Source: Acinetobacter colistiniresistens (GTDB lineage: Bacteria > Pseudomonadota > Gammaproteobacteria > Pseudomonadales > Moraxellaceae). From it: a DNA stretch of 64,000 bases. The position numbers and the translations under genes were made by a program. Numbering within the stretch: the stretch's first letter is position 1; every line of letters starts with the position of its first letter. The notes beneath the pieces are model-generated. The model was not told the origin of the DNA, did no database searches, and saw nothing but the letters and a program-made list of their open reading frames with translations. Of the stretch, positions 46,898 to 56,088 are shown in pieces. The stretch lies in assembly GCF_024582815.1 (NCBI RefSeq), contig NZ_CP102099.1, positions 2,728,001 through 2,792,000 on the forward strand, written 5' to 3'.

Positions 46898-46921
46898 AAA
46901 AGCCCTCATCAGAGGGCTTTC
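46898..46921 (+). terminator. Terminator after the MoeA-like gene
   Basis: Stem AAAGCCCTC/GAGGGCTTT with a 4-nt loop, about 36 bp after the stop. Confidence 0.8.
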
Positions 46922-46988
46922 ACACATATGCCGACATGAATATTGTTATTGGTCATATGTGCTGTGCATCCAGATAAAAAGCACACAA

Positions 46989-47028
46989 TGCAGGCGCTTA
47001 AGAGTAGTGAAATCACTGAGCGCCTGCA
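46989..47028. repeat. Perfect 10-bp inverted repeat
   Basis: TGCAGGCGCT and AGCGCCTGCA separated by 20 bp. It lies just past the stop of the lysozyme remnant. It may be a phage terminator or a mobile-element end; no T-run supports a simple terminator. Confidence 0.55.
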
Positions 47029-47036
47029 GTGATAAA

Positions 47037-47166
47037 TTACTTTTTTATGAACAGCTCACATTCAGCTTCACAGCGGCGAACAAGCCCTTTCATAACTTTG
47101 CCGCCACCTTTGTTCCATTGTAGGAACTGATCAACAGCACCCACATAGTCTTTTGCATTCAGTTTT
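47037..47166 (-). pseudogene. 3' remnant of a phage lysozyme (endolysin) gene
   Basis: The minus strand encodes LNAKDYVGAVDQFLQWNKGG, then KVMKGLVRRCEAECELFIKK and a stop. This is the C-terminal signature of glycoside hydrolase 24 phage lysozymes (usually GLxxRRxAExxLF). A stop codon just upstream and the lack of a start show that only about 43 codons remain. No other phage gene is nearby. Confidence 0.75.
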
Positions 47167-47345
47167 TAAGCGAGGTAGATCCTTTAAATTAAGTGAATTA
47201 AATTACATTTATGCTTGTCACAGTAGATGATTTCAGAATCAAACTACGCTATAAATTATAACAATGGTTAATTCAACCATCTGTTCTTAATAAGTTATTT
47301 ATCATTTTTTGTTTTTATAATTTTTCCACTTGATAAGGTAATTTC

Positions 47346-48146
47346 ATGTCAAAAAATAAAGATCTCCTCGAAGCCATAAATGGATACACACGTGCTTGGA
47401 AAGAACTATTCAATAGTTCTAATCCAGCAGATCAGTATGAAGAAACTGGTATTGCAATGCGTTGGGAAGACTCAAAATTCCCTTTTTCAAATGCAGCATT
47501 TTTAACAAATGAGATTAGTGACTCAACAATCCTAAAACAGCGATTAGAAACAGTCGTAGCTCGTATGAAAAAGAAAGAAAACGGCGGATTGCTTAATATA
47601 TGTAATGATCTCATCACGGGTGAAGCAGCAACTTCCTTTGATCAAATACTTAAGGATGTTGGTCTAGCATATGTTATGCCGCTTAATGGGATGGCTGGAG
47701 ATATTCTGCCGCTTGAACCGAAACCAATTAAAGGGCTAGAAATTAAAAGAGTAACCACAACGTCAGAATTTAATGACTTTTCAGATATGAACTGTTTAGC
47801 TTATGGATTTGACATTGCATGGGGGCGTACGGGATTAGGCAATGTATGGATTGATAACGCTTACTCTTTTGTCGGCTATGTTGATAACCAGCCTGTATGT
47901 GCTGCATCAACCGCTCAAATCGATAACGTGCTCTACCTTGCTTTGGTTGCAACACTCCCTAACGCTCAACGTAAAGGATATAGTGAAGCAATTGTACGAC
48001 ACGCATTAATTGAAGGTCATAAAGCAACAGGGTTAAAGCGTACATTACTGCATGCCACTCCTGCCGGTGCACCTGTTTATGAACGTATTGGCTATTATAA
48101 GTCTGCCAATATAAGTGCCTATCAATTAAACAGCTCAGATGAATAA
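47346..48146 (+). CDS. GNAT family N-acetyltransferase
   Basis: A 266-aa protein whose C-terminal half is a GNAT domain: VGYVDNQPVCAASTAQID (beta strands), YLALVATLPNAQRKGYSEAI (acetyl-CoA pyrophosphate loop) and PVYERIGYYKS. The N-terminal 120 residues are an extra domain often seen in this subgroup. The substrate is unknown. An AAGGTAA site precedes the ATG. Followed by a strong terminator. It sits in a mobile patchwork beside a beta-lactamase gene, but resistance activity is not implied. Confidence 0.82.
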   Translation: MSKNKDLLEAINGYTRAWKELFNSSNPADQYEETGIAMRWEDSKFPFSNAAFLTNEISDSTILKQRLETVVARMKKKENGGLLNICNDLITGEAATSFDQILKDVGLAYVMPLNGMAGDILPLEPKPIKGLEIKRVTTTSEFNDFSDMNCLAYGFDIAWGRTGLGNVWIDNAYSFVGYVDNQPVCAASTAQIDNVLYLALVATLPNAQRKGYSEAIVRHALIEGHKATGLKRTLLHATPAGAPVYERIGYYKSANISAYQLNSSDE

Positions 48147-48147
48147 A

Positions 48148-48189
48148 GTTGAGCTGAAAAGCCCTCCCCAAAGGGCTTTTTAGCTCAAC
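48148..48189. terminator. Strong bidirectional terminator
   Basis: Core stem AAAAGCCCT/AGGGCTTTT with loop CCCCAA, extended by GTTGAGCT/AGCTCAAC outside. It lies between the convergent acetyltransferase and beta-lactamase genes. Confidence 0.88.
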
Positions 48190-48205
48190 AAACAAATGTT
48201 GTTCT

Positions 48206-49063
48206 TTATTTAAGCAAATGCTCTTTTACAATATGTTCACTTAATAGTTTAATCACCGCTGAACGCTCATCTAAAGAAGTTTCATTCTTTCTTACATAAA
48301 TACTAATAAAAACAGGTGCATGATTTTCTGACCAAACCATAGAAGTTATTCCCCGAATGCCATAGTCACTGGCACCAGTACGATCTGCGATTTTCCATCC
48401 TTTAGGTAAAGCTGCTCTCAACATATTGTCTGCAACTTTATTTCCTATCATCCATTCTTTTAATTGTTCTTTCGAGCTTTTAGATAATACATCACCCATT
48501 AATAACTTTTTCATACTATCATTCATAGCATTAGGACTCGTTGTATCTCGAATATCACCTTCTGGATTAATAACCAGATCTGGCTCATATCTATCGGATC
48601 TCGTAACCTCATCACCAATGGAACGCATAAATGAAGTGAGACCCGCAGGCCCCCCGCCAGCCTCAATAGCAAAGTTCGCTGCCGTATTATCACTATATGC
48701 CGTTGTAATTTCACACGCTTGTTTGATCGTCAATTTTTTATTTACATAATCTTTGACAACGGGTGAGTATGTAACAAGATCTTTTTGTCGGATCGTTTTT
48801 GAATGATCTAACGTAAGTTTTTTTGCATCAACCTGAGCCAATACATGAGCGCAAGCAAGAGCTTTTACAGTACTGTCTAGAGGAAACCGTTTGTCTCCAT
48901 TAATAGAAATCCTTTTATTCTCCATATCTAAAATAGATACACCAACCTGCCATCCCTTTTCTGATAGTGATTTAACCTGCTCTTCAAGAGTCGCAGCCAT
49001 AGTAACTGACAGCGAAGAACCAAACAAAACAACAGCTATGGCAGATTTCAATAAAGATCTCAT
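48206..49063 (-). CDS. bla: Class A beta-lactamase, CARB/RTG-like with altered omega loop
   Basis: A 285-aa periplasmic serine beta-lactamase with a signal peptide (about 1-23, AIAVVLFGSSLSVTMA). Seen: Ser70 in DSTVKALACAHV, SDN in AYSDNTAAN, Glu166 in DRYEPDL, and RTG (ADRTGASDYG) in place of KTG, as in the RTG branch of CARB enzymes. By alignment with CARB, position 170, normally Asn, is Val, with no length change in the omega loop. Asn170 helps hold the deacylating water, so activity may be altered. A GGAT ribosome site precedes the ATG. Lies in a region with IS and phage remnants, consistent with acquisition. Confidence 0.9.
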   Translation of the reverse strand: MRSLLKSAIAVVLFGSSLSVTMAATLEEQVKSLSEKGWQVGVSILDMENKRISINGDKRFPLDSTVKALACAHVLAQVDAKKLTLDHSKTIRQKDLVTYSPVVKDYVNKKLTIKQACEITTAYSDNTAANFAIEAGGGPAGLTSFMRSIGDEVTRSDRYEPDLVINPEGDIRDTTSPNAMNDSMKKLLMGDVLSKSSKEQLKEWMIGNKVADNMLRAALPKGWKIADRTGASDYGIRGITSMVWSENHAPVFISIYVRKNETSLDERSAVIKLLSEHIVKEHLLK

Positions 49064-49268
49064 CTTGTATCCGTATATTATAAAATGAAGTAAATACCGC
49101 CAAGTATACCTTTAATTGATTGTTTGGCTTGCTTATACTTTATGAGCCCAATTATCTTAAAATTCAAAAACAGAAATGCTCAAAATCACAGATGATAATG
49201 AGCATTTATAGTTAAAAACTTTAGTTATATTTGTATTTTCGAAAAATCCTTGCAATAAAATACCTTTT

Positions 49269-50381
49269 TTAGAAACGATAACCTACACCAACATAGGTGA
49301 TGAGCGGATCAATATCGATCTTAGTCGTTGCGTGAATTAACTTATTCCCTGTATTCTTGTTAACGACATTAATTGTTGCCTCGTTATTCAACTTGGCATA
49401 CGAGACAGAGCCAACACCATACCAAGAATTATTAAAGTCATAAGTAAAACCAACCGAAACAATTGGTGCAATTGTATCATCGGCATCAACTTTAACAGTC
49501 ATATCAGCACTGGATACTTTCCGGTCCAATGCAGCCCCTGCTTTTCCATCTAATACATTCTGAATCATATGTCCAGCCGAGATTAGATCAGATCGAATAC
49601 CGCCATTTAGCTTAATTTGATTAAAATGGGCGTACATTAAACCAGCGCCAATATATGGTCTAAACTTGTCTACCCCACTTTTACCAAATTGATATTGTGC
49701 TTCTATTGCTGGTGTCCATGCACGAGCCGTTGCAGCATTAGATTTATTCCCTAAGTTAGTAATAGGAATTGCTTGACCTAATTCAATGCCATCAGGAAAC
49801 AGGTATTTGACTAAATCTGCCGATGACATAGCTAGTCCACTTAATGGCGCAAATATTTCACCTTTGCCTTTAATATCAACCTTAGGAGGTACTCCACCGA
49901 TTAGCTGTAAGGACACATTGTCATTTATATAATAATTAAACATAAGACCCAATGTATCTACGTCATCAACTTCTAGGCCTGCATCTTTTTGCTGCCAGTT
50001 TTCTAATCCATTAATTCTTGCGGTGCCCGAAACTTCAGCTAAAACATTCCCATTGCCATCAGTTAGTTGGTTTTGGATATCAGGCTGTGCCAGAAACTCG
50101 GTAAGAGTCTCTTTTAAATTCCAGACCTCTCCTCCTAAATCCGTCATAGTTGCATTAGGGTCAACCGAGTTCAAGAAACTATTCGTTGAAATGCTTCCAA
50201 CTTTGGCTACAGTTCCATTTTTAACATTCGTATTAATATTAAAAGGATTTGCTTTACCCTGAGGCATAACATGCAACCAGCCTGCTGAAACAGAGAACCG
50301 CTTGAATTCCTGAGCATAAGTTAGGTGAGTTAAAGTCATTAAAGTCGTTGCTATTGCAATTTTTATTGCTGTTTTTTTCAT
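49269..50381 (-). CDS. OmpW family outer-membrane protein, long form
   Basis: A protein of about 370 aa with a signal peptide (KIAIATTLMTLTHLTYA) and OmpW features: SVSAGWLHVMPQGKANPFNI at the N-terminus, LGLMFNYYINDNVSLQLIGG, GAGLMYAHFNQI and a C-terminal beta-barrel strand ending VGVGYRF. Typical OmpW is about 200 aa; the additional length lies in loops around residues 40-130 and 190-270. OmpW/AlkL proteins let hydrophobic molecules through the outer membrane. The frame is open 69 bp upstream, but the ATG at 50381 begins the signal peptide. Confidence 0.85.
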   Translation of the reverse strand: MKKTAIKIAIATTLMTLTHLTYAQEFKRFSVSAGWLHVMPQGKANPFNINTNVKNGTVAKVGSISTNSFLNSVDPNATMTDLGGEVWNLKETLTEFLAQPDIQNQLTDGNGNVLAEVSGTARINGLENWQQKDAGLEVDDVDTLGLMFNYYINDNVSLQLIGGVPPKVDIKGKGEIFAPLSGLAMSSADLVKYLFPDGIELGQAIPITNLGNKSNAATARAWTPAIEAQYQFGKSGVDKFRPYIGAGLMYAHFNQIKLNGGIRSDLISAGHMIQNVLDGKAGAALDRKVSSADMTVKVDADDTIAPIVSVGFTYDFNNSWYGVGSVSYAKLNNEATINVVNKNTGNKLIHATTKIDIDPLITYVGVGYRF

Positions 50382-50450
50382 CCTGAAATTCCACATTACC
50401 TGATTTAGTAATATGTATTCTGAATATAACCATAAACATATTTTTATCAA

Positions 50451-51107
50451 ATATTAAATTTTACTTCCTGATAAAAGGTGATTAATCACTTAACTATGTG
50501 AACCAGTTAACAAATAAGCATATCATTGTTTATTGTTTTTAAAGCTACATATTAGATTATTTTAATTATCTGTATTACAATCAAAAATAATAAGAATCAT
50601 AAAATTCCAGAATAATGAATAAAAAATCAGTTCATCAATACCACCATATGAACCAAAACAAACAACACTCTATGCTAAAAATAGAAGATTTAAATAAAAT
50701 CCCATACTACATAAAATCTATAATTATTAATTTAAAATCAATTAATTTAAGAATAAAACAAAATAACCCACATATTACCAAGACATAAAATAAAGTAAAA
50801 AACAGGATAAAAATACAATAACGTCTTACATCATACCTCACCCCAAAATGCGCACAACAAGATAACACTTTATAATAAGTTTCACATTAACACCAAAGCA
50901 AAAATAATTTAACGTTAATAGCAACCCTAAAATTAATTCAAAAGTTAAAAATATAATACTTTTTAGTTAAAAATACTAAAAAGTATTTAATAAAATAACA
51001 TTAAACAAAGCAATAATTTTAAAAACCTAATTTTTTTAATTCAAAGTTTTTCAGTTAGATTAGTTTTTCTATACAAAAAAGACTATTTAAAATAAATAAT
51101 TTAACCT
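50451..51107. other. Very AT-rich gene-free stretch
   Basis: About 650 bp, by eye roughly 80% A+T, with many A and T runs and no convincing reading frame on either strand. It could hold a distant promoter for the OmpW gene, be bound by H-NS-like silencers, or be decayed foreign DNA. Nothing specific is seen. Confidence 0.6.
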
Positions 51108-51139
51108 AAAAAACGCCAATCACTAAAATTAGCGTTTTA
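51108..51139 (-). terminator. Hairpin downstream of the 86-aa gene
   Basis: Stem AAAACGC/GCGTTTT, extended by AAT/ATT after a bulge, about 45 bp past the stop on the minus strand. Confidence 0.6.
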
Positions 51140-51182
51140 TCAATCTAAACTTTTAAGAGTTAAATCAACCAGACCTTCATCT

Positions 51183-51443
51183 CTAAGTATTGAACTGTGC
51201 CTGTGTCATTTCTCCCAAATAGCTGATGGAGATTGCAAATAAATTCTCAGGCTGGCTCGTAGGATCATTCTTTTTGATCCACTCTGCTCCGATGACATTA
51301 AACTCATTTAATTTTGACTTCGAGACGGGTGGAAGGAATGTTTCCAAGGGTAATTGAATACTAAAATTCCGAGTACTGCCGTTATTGCTCTTATCACTAA
51401 AGGTATAACCAATTAAGTACCAATGATATTTCTGTTCAGACAT
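51183..51443 (-). CDS. Hypothetical protein (86 aa)
   Basis: Not recognised. A small soluble protein with no signal peptide or membrane segment; KYHWYLIGYTFSDKSNNG and LFAISISYLGEMTQAQFN suggest a compact beta-rich fold. A hairpin follows it. It stands alone beside an AT-rich stretch. Coding seems real from the regular composition and terminator. Confidence 0.6.
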   Translation of the reverse strand: MSEQKYHWYLIGYTFSDKSNNGSTRNFSIQLPLETFLPPVSKSKLNEFNVIGAEWIKKNDPTSQPENLFAISISYLGEMTQAQFNT

Positions 51444-51625
51444 TTGTTATTCTCAAGTTTAATTATTGAGGTTTTTTATAGCATAAAAACCAAGAAATCT
51501 ATACTAAAACGCATCTCTGTAATAAGTTTTTTCATATAAATAAAGGACTCACCACAAATTGTGACAATCTTTGGATGCTTAAAGACTGTCACGATATCAA
51601 ACAGCGATCGAGAATATAGCTTCAA

Positions 51626-52723
51626 CTATATATGAGCATTCAGCAAGCCTTTATCTTTCAAAATTGGCAAGACATGGTCTCTAAAATATGGAAACTCTTG
51701 AGTGTAATTAAGAAAAGATAAAGTACATCCTGAAAAACCTGTTTCCTGTAACTGTATTAACCCTGCTGCAACTTGTTCAGCAGTACCAACTAATGGAAAA
51801 CCGCCATGACCAACAGCAATGCGTTGACGCAGTTGTTCTCGTAAATCGGCGGGAAACGATTTACAAAAGGAGAATAAGGTATCTATTAAATTTTGTACTG
51901 CATCATGATCAGCATGATTCAGTTGTCGATCCCACTCGGCTTTGGCTTGTTCTTCCGTAGGGCGACAAATTACATGCGCAAAGGTCAGCACCTTGATGTT
52001 TCGGCCTAAATGCCCAGCTTCTTTTTTGAGTTCTTGAATCTCAGTCACTGAACGCGCCAAGTCAGATGCAGGTGTAAATAAAAAATCTGAGTTCTTTACC
52101 GCAAACTCACGGCCTTCTTTAGAACCTGCGGCATTAAAAATCGGTGGAAATATTTGTGGATTCGGTTTGCCATACGTACCTTGAGTTTGGAAAAATTTCC
52201 CATCCCAATTAAACGGCTCAGTGCTTTGCCATGTTTTTTTAATTAACTCGTACCACTCTTGTGCATAACCATATCGCGTTTCATGGTCATCTGGTAATTT
52301 TAAACCCATTGCATCATATTCAGGCTTGTTCCAACCCGCGACAATATTTAATCCAACTCGATTGTCACTGACTTGCGCCATAGTCGCGATTTGCTTTGCC
52401 ACTACAATTGGATGATTCAGCGCCGTATGTAGTGTTGCAAAAATTTGAATATTTTTAGTTTTGGCCAATAAAGCCGATGTCCAGGTCACCGTTTCTAATA
52501 CTGTTCCATGAAAATCCTTTTTACCACCATGACCAATAAAACGAGCAGTAGATAACATGAAATCAATTCCCGCCTCATCTGCCATTTCTGCCAATTTTAA
52601 ATTTTGGCTCCAGCTGGCATCCCAGCCATCATCTAAGGTTGAAGGAGTTAGCCCTCCAGAACAATTAGCAGCAAAGATACCGAGTTTAAAATGATCAGAT
52701 AAATTGAAGTTATGTTGAAGCAT
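51626..52723 (-). CDS. LLM class flavin-dependent monooxygenase (SfnG-like)
   Basis: A 365-aa bacterial-luciferase-like TIM-barrel enzyme using FMNH2. Seen: FAANCSGGLTPSTL near the start, MAQVSDNRVGLNIVAGWNKP, HETRYGYAQEWYELIKKTW and FNAAGSKEGREFAVKNSDF. It resembles dimethylsulfone monooxygenase and RutA-type enzymes; a role in sulfur scavenging or xenobiotic oxidation is inferred. A GGAA ribosome site precedes the ATG. No flavin reductase gene is adjacent. Confidence 0.85.
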   Translation of the reverse strand: MLQHNFNLSDHFKLGIFAANCSGGLTPSTLDDGWDASWSQNLKLAEMADEAGIDFMLSTARFIGHGGKKDFHGTVLETVTWTSALLAKTKNIQIFATLHTALNHPIVVAKQIATMAQVSDNRVGLNIVAGWNKPEYDAMGLKLPDDHETRYGYAQEWYELIKKTWQSTEPFNWDGKFFQTQGTYGKPNPQIFPPIFNAAGSKEGREFAVKNSDFLFTPASDLARSVTEIQELKKEAGHLGRNIKVLTFAHVICRPTEEQAKAEWDRQLNHADHDAVQNLIDTLFSFCKSFPADLREQLRQRIAVGHGGFPLVGTAEQVAAGLIQLQETGFSGCTLSFLNYTQEFPYFRDHVLPILKDKGLLNAHI

Positions 52724-52955
52724 GTTGTTTCCTTTTTCATATAAATAGTAAAGGGGTACAAAATTTATTTATCAAGTAAAGTTCGTCGTTATAGAAATCA
52801 TCACAACTTCCACGATCGTATTGCTTAACCAATTATGTGAAATGTGATTAAAAATTTAAGCAAATAAAGATAGTCTAGCAAATAATATAATGAGTGAATA
52901 ACTTTTTATATTGTTAACCTTTCTCATCAATACCAGATTTCGCATATTTTCTTGA

Positions 52956-52985
52956 TTGACACCTCTTTAAAATTTAACCTATAAA
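52956..52985 (+). promoter_or_regulatory. Sigma-70-type promoter for the DUF2867 gene
   Basis: TTGACA (52956-52961), 18-bp spacer, TATAAA (52980-52985), 41 bp before the start codon at 53027. The rest of the 303-bp gap between divergent genes shows nothing else. Confidence 0.65.
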
Positions 52986-53026
52986 TTAAAATCGTTTTCA
53001 TGTAATTATAAGATCTAGGGATAACA

Positions 53027-53512
53027 ATGCAAAATCAAAAAGACGTTGACTCTTTGGTTGCACCATTAGAAGCGCTAAATTTTCTGCATCAAGATTATCA
53101 ATACATCAATAAACAATTCAATGCTCTTCAAGCCTATCACTTTATGACGAGGAATCCACCATTTTGGCTACGCATCGCCTTTAGGATCAGAGATGTCTTA
53201 AGCTTAAAACTAGCAGGTGTACAACCTATTCAAGGTTTTGGCTCGCCCAAGGCACAAACTGTTAAAGTGAATGATCAGTTGGATTTTTTTGATGTAATCA
53301 AAATCACAGAGACAGAATTATTTTTACAGTCAGCAGATAAACACCTACGTGTATTAGTGGCTTTGCAAATTCATGAGCATGATGACATCAAGAATAAGCT
53401 GAGCGTTACAACCAGTGTGGTGACTTATAATTTTTTTGGAAAGGTCTATATGCTGCCTGTTTCTTTGGTTCACGGACTGATTGTCAGGAACTCATTCAGA
53501 AATTTAAATTAA
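53027..53512 (+). CDS. DUF2867 family protein
   Basis: A 161-aa protein of the DUF2867/SRPBCC-like group (NPPFWLRIAFRIRDVLSLKL, VVTYNFFGKVYMLPVSLVHG). The role is unknown; relatives are often found beside oxidoreductases, and here it is divergent from the LLM monooxygenase. It has its own good promoter and a strong terminator, so it is a single-gene unit. Confidence 0.78.
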   Translation: MQNQKDVDSLVAPLEALNFLHQDYQYINKQFNALQAYHFMTRNPPFWLRIAFRIRDVLSLKLAGVQPIQGFGSPKAQTVKVNDQLDFFDVIKITETELFLQSADKHLRVLVALQIHEHDDIKNKLSVTTSVVTYNFFGKVYMLPVSLVHGLIVRNSFRNLN

Positions 53513-53529
53513 GCAGTTGAATGGGCTAT

Positions 53530-53563
53530 CACTAAAAGCGAACCTTCAATATCGCTTTTAGTG
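53530..53563 (+). terminator. Terminator after the DUF2867 gene
   Basis: A 12-bp perfect stem CACTAAAAGCGA/TCGCTTTTAGTG with a 10-nt loop, between convergent genes. Confidence 0.8.
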
Positions 53564-53594
53564 AACCGACTCGAAGTTTGTAGCTCAGAAAGAA

Positions 53595-55925
53595 CTATAT
53601 TTTCATGTTAATCCCCAGTTGAAAACCTCGTCCAGGTAAGGGAGCAATATATTTCAACGGTGAATTATGCGGTCTCGCTTCTTCGTTGAGTAAATTTGAA
53701 CCGTTGAGGAACACATCAATATCTGAATTTTTTAATTTTAGATGCTTACTAATCTGCATATCGACCATATTAAATGCTGGCAATGGTACTTCTTCTGACA
53801 CATTCTTACCCAGATATTTAGGTTGATCATAATAAATACTCGACAAACGTGCTGCCCAATCTCGTCTGCTCCATTCTACGTTGGCACCATAACGATTAGT
53901 GGGCATGTTTGGTAGATAATTACCATCATTAAATAAACTGGTCCGACTTGGATTTAGATTCTTATTTTTCACCAAATCAGCAAATGCACCCACTGTAAAC
54001 ACACCCCATTGCTGAGTATTGATTTTTTGCTTGAGATCAACTTCAAAGCCTGTAATTTCAGTATCGGTTTGGGTCCAGTATTTGAGAGGGAGTCGATTGG
54101 CCGTCTGCATGCCAGAGTGCGTGAGATAGAAATAGTTCTCATATTTCATCTTATATACTGTCGCTTCCAGATTAAAATCTTTATAGCTAAATAAGCCCAT
54201 AAGCTCGGTATTTTTAGATTTTTCTGGTTCTAGTTTTTGATTGCCTTGCTCATTGATCATAATGGAATAATGATTACCGCTGGCATAAAGCTCATTAAGC
54301 TCAGGTGCACGCTCAGACACCGAATATCTGAGTTTCGCTCCAAAATAGTCATTGATTTTAAGATAGGAACCAAAACTATAACTTTCCAAATCAAAACGGG
54401 TGTCTTGTAGCTTGCTATTGGCTGAATTACGTGCAACCTTAAAATCACTATCTTTGATTGAATGATCAACACTTTCTTGGCGATAACCTGCATCAAAAGA
54501 GAGTCGTTCCAAATCAATCTTCTCTTGAATAAAGATGGCTTGGGTCTTGGTATTGACATTAGGAAGATAACGTAGCTTGCCCTGTCCTTCGACGCTTCGG
54601 TTGCTCTGACTCACACCTAGTAAACCATTCACATAGCGACTAGGTTGATGTCTCAATACAATCTCGGCTTGTTTGGTATCAAAGCGGTAATCATTTGCAA
54701 GCTGCGTACCGAGATATTCCCCCGAACGATTGATCACCTGATTCGCTTTCATATCGATACCCTTTAGAAATGGGATATCAAAATTAAACTGGCTATCTAG
54801 GCTATATTTTCTTTGATCGGTTTTGACGCCAGCGGGCAAACTATCCTCATAAGAAGATTGAAATGACTTATTTTCTAAAGAAAAACCAGGTACACCATAG
54901 GCATTTTTCTTCGAATCCGCGCTCAGGCCAATATAACCATTTTCCAAGAAATAGGTACTGCCAATCGCATAATGCTGATTTTCTAAATAACTGTTGCCTA
55001 ATTTTCGCTTGTAATTAGGGGTCACATCTTGATTAATCCTGTTTTCTTTAAATTTAGGTGTATCAGGCTTATATTCAGGATTGACTGGATTGGTATAAGT
55101 CTTACCACTCCAAACAGATGTCGGTTTATCGGTATAAAATGAAAACTGGCCATCCGCCCAATCTGGATTTTCAGTCATAAATTGATCGATATATTTTTGT
55201 GACGCGGTGTTATAGATCTGCTGTATACGAGCATCCTTTTGGCACGCATCTGCCAAGGCTGAACTTACCCCACCCGTTGCAGGAAAAATTCCACTATTAC
55301 ATTGTTCAGCTTTGCTATTCCCCGGAATTTTATACGACGAAATGTCCTGTTTAGAAAATAAGAAGTTGGTTGAAAAATTACTTTGGTTATTTAAATTCAG
55401 CTTAAAACCATGGGCATCTGTATTATTCCAACCTTTTCTCACTGCCAGTTCAAGATTGCTATTTTTGTCTGGCATATCTTTACTGATCAAACCGGTCTCG
55501 ACATTGACACTTCCTCCAATCGCATTGCCGCCGTATCGAACACTATCTGATGATTTATTAATGTGAATGGCTTGGCTGAACAATGGGTCAAATGGAATAC
55601 TGATATTGCCAGTCATGGCATTCATGCCATAAATCGACTGCCCGTCTTCAAGAATCTGTACACGATTCCCGCTTAAACTTCGAATAACAGGTGCGCCTGC
55701 GTTGGGGCCAAAAGCACTATTTTGTACGCCTGACACCTGCTTAAGTGTATCCCCTAAAGTTTGATATTGTGAATTGTGATTCTCTACAACGGTATTGTTC
55801 CCGATTGAAAGATCTGTTTCTGCTTTTAAACTAATCTTTGGCAAAATTACAGGACTATCCTGCTCATTTGCAGAGGCTTGATGATGAATAAATAAAATGG
55901 CGATTGCTAAGACTTTGTGACGCAC
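53595..55925 (-). CDS. TonB-dependent receptor, ZnuD-like (probable zinc uptake)
   Basis: A protein of about 776 aa, an outer-membrane barrel with plug. The signal peptide (VLAIAILFIHHQASA) is followed by the plug (TLGDTLKQVSGVQNSAFGPN, VIRSLSGNRVQILEDGQSIY) and a barrel ending in an aromatic-type C-terminal strand. A large loop has a Cys pair (AEQCNSG and ADACQKD), as in ZnuD. The best start is GTG at 55925, with GAGGAG six bases upstream. A 28-bp perfect palindrome typical of a Zur box covers the promoter, which supports zinc as the cargo. Confidence 0.88.
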   Translation of the reverse strand: MRHKVLAIAILFIHHQASANEQDSPVILPKISLKAETDLSIGNNTVVENHNSQYQTLGDTLKQVSGVQNSAFGPNAGAPVIRSLSGNRVQILEDGQSIYGMNAMTGNISIPFDPLFSQAIHINKSSDSVRYGGNAIGGSVNVETGLISKDMPDKNSNLELAVRKGWNNTDAHGFKLNLNNQSNFSTNFLFSKQDISSYKIPGNSKAEQCNSGIFPATGGVSSALADACQKDARIQQIYNTASQKYIDQFMTENPDWADGQFSFYTDKPTSVWSGKTYTNPVNPEYKPDTPKFKENRINQDVTPNYKRKLGNSYLENQHYAIGSTYFLENGYIGLSADSKKNAYGVPGFSLENKSFQSSYEDSLPAGVKTDQRKYSLDSQFNFDIPFLKGIDMKANQVINRSGEYLGTQLANDYRFDTKQAEIVLRHQPSRYVNGLLGVSQSNRSVEGQGKLRYLPNVNTKTQAIFIQEKIDLERLSFDAGYRQESVDHSIKDSDFKVARNSANSKLQDTRFDLESYSFGSYLKINDYFGAKLRYSVSERAPELNELYASGNHYSIMINEQGNQKLEPEKSKNTELMGLFSYKDFNLEATVYKMKYENYFYLTHSGMQTANRLPLKYWTQTDTEITGFEVDLKQKINTQQWGVFTVGAFADLVKNKNLNPSRTSLFNDGNYLPNMPTNRYGANVEWSRRDWAARLSSIYYDQPKYLGKNVSEEVPLPAFNMVDMQISKHLKLKNSDIDVFLNGSNLLNEEARPHNSPLKYIAPLPGRGFQLGINMKI

Positions 55926-55942
55926 GTTGAACTCCTCAATTC

Positions 55943-55970
55943 TAATTGTTATGTTATAACATAACAATTA
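55943..55970. promoter_or_regulatory. 28-bp perfect palindrome, probable Zur box
   Basis: TAATTGTTATGTTA followed by its exact complement. The core ATGTTATAACAT resembles Zur/Fur-family boxes. It lies 18 bp upstream of the receptor's GTG start, where a repressor would block transcription. Confidence 0.75.
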
Positions 55971-56040
55971 ATTGTTCAAACAAAACCTAAGCTCCATTTT
56001 TTCTGCTAAATATAGAATGTATGCAGAAATTTGATAGAGA

Positions 56041-56083
56041 AAAGCCCAGATGACTCAAAAAAATCTGAGCAATCTGGGCTTTT
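56041..56083 (-). terminator. Terminator after the MBL-fold hydrolase gene
   Basis: An 11-bp stem AAAGCCCAGAT/ATCTGGGCTTT with an inner short stem CTCA/TGAG, right after the stop codon on the minus strand. Confidence 0.8.
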
Positions 56084-56088
56084 CTCTC

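Noticed and set aside
46887..47123. Plus-strand frame of 78 codons after the MoeA-like gene
   Set aside because: It begins in a terminator hairpin and runs antisense to the recognisable lysozyme tail; composition is not gene-like.
46861..47345. An intact prophage or lysis cassette
   Set aside because: Only the last 43 or so codons of one lysozyme gene are present, with no holin, spanin or structural genes.
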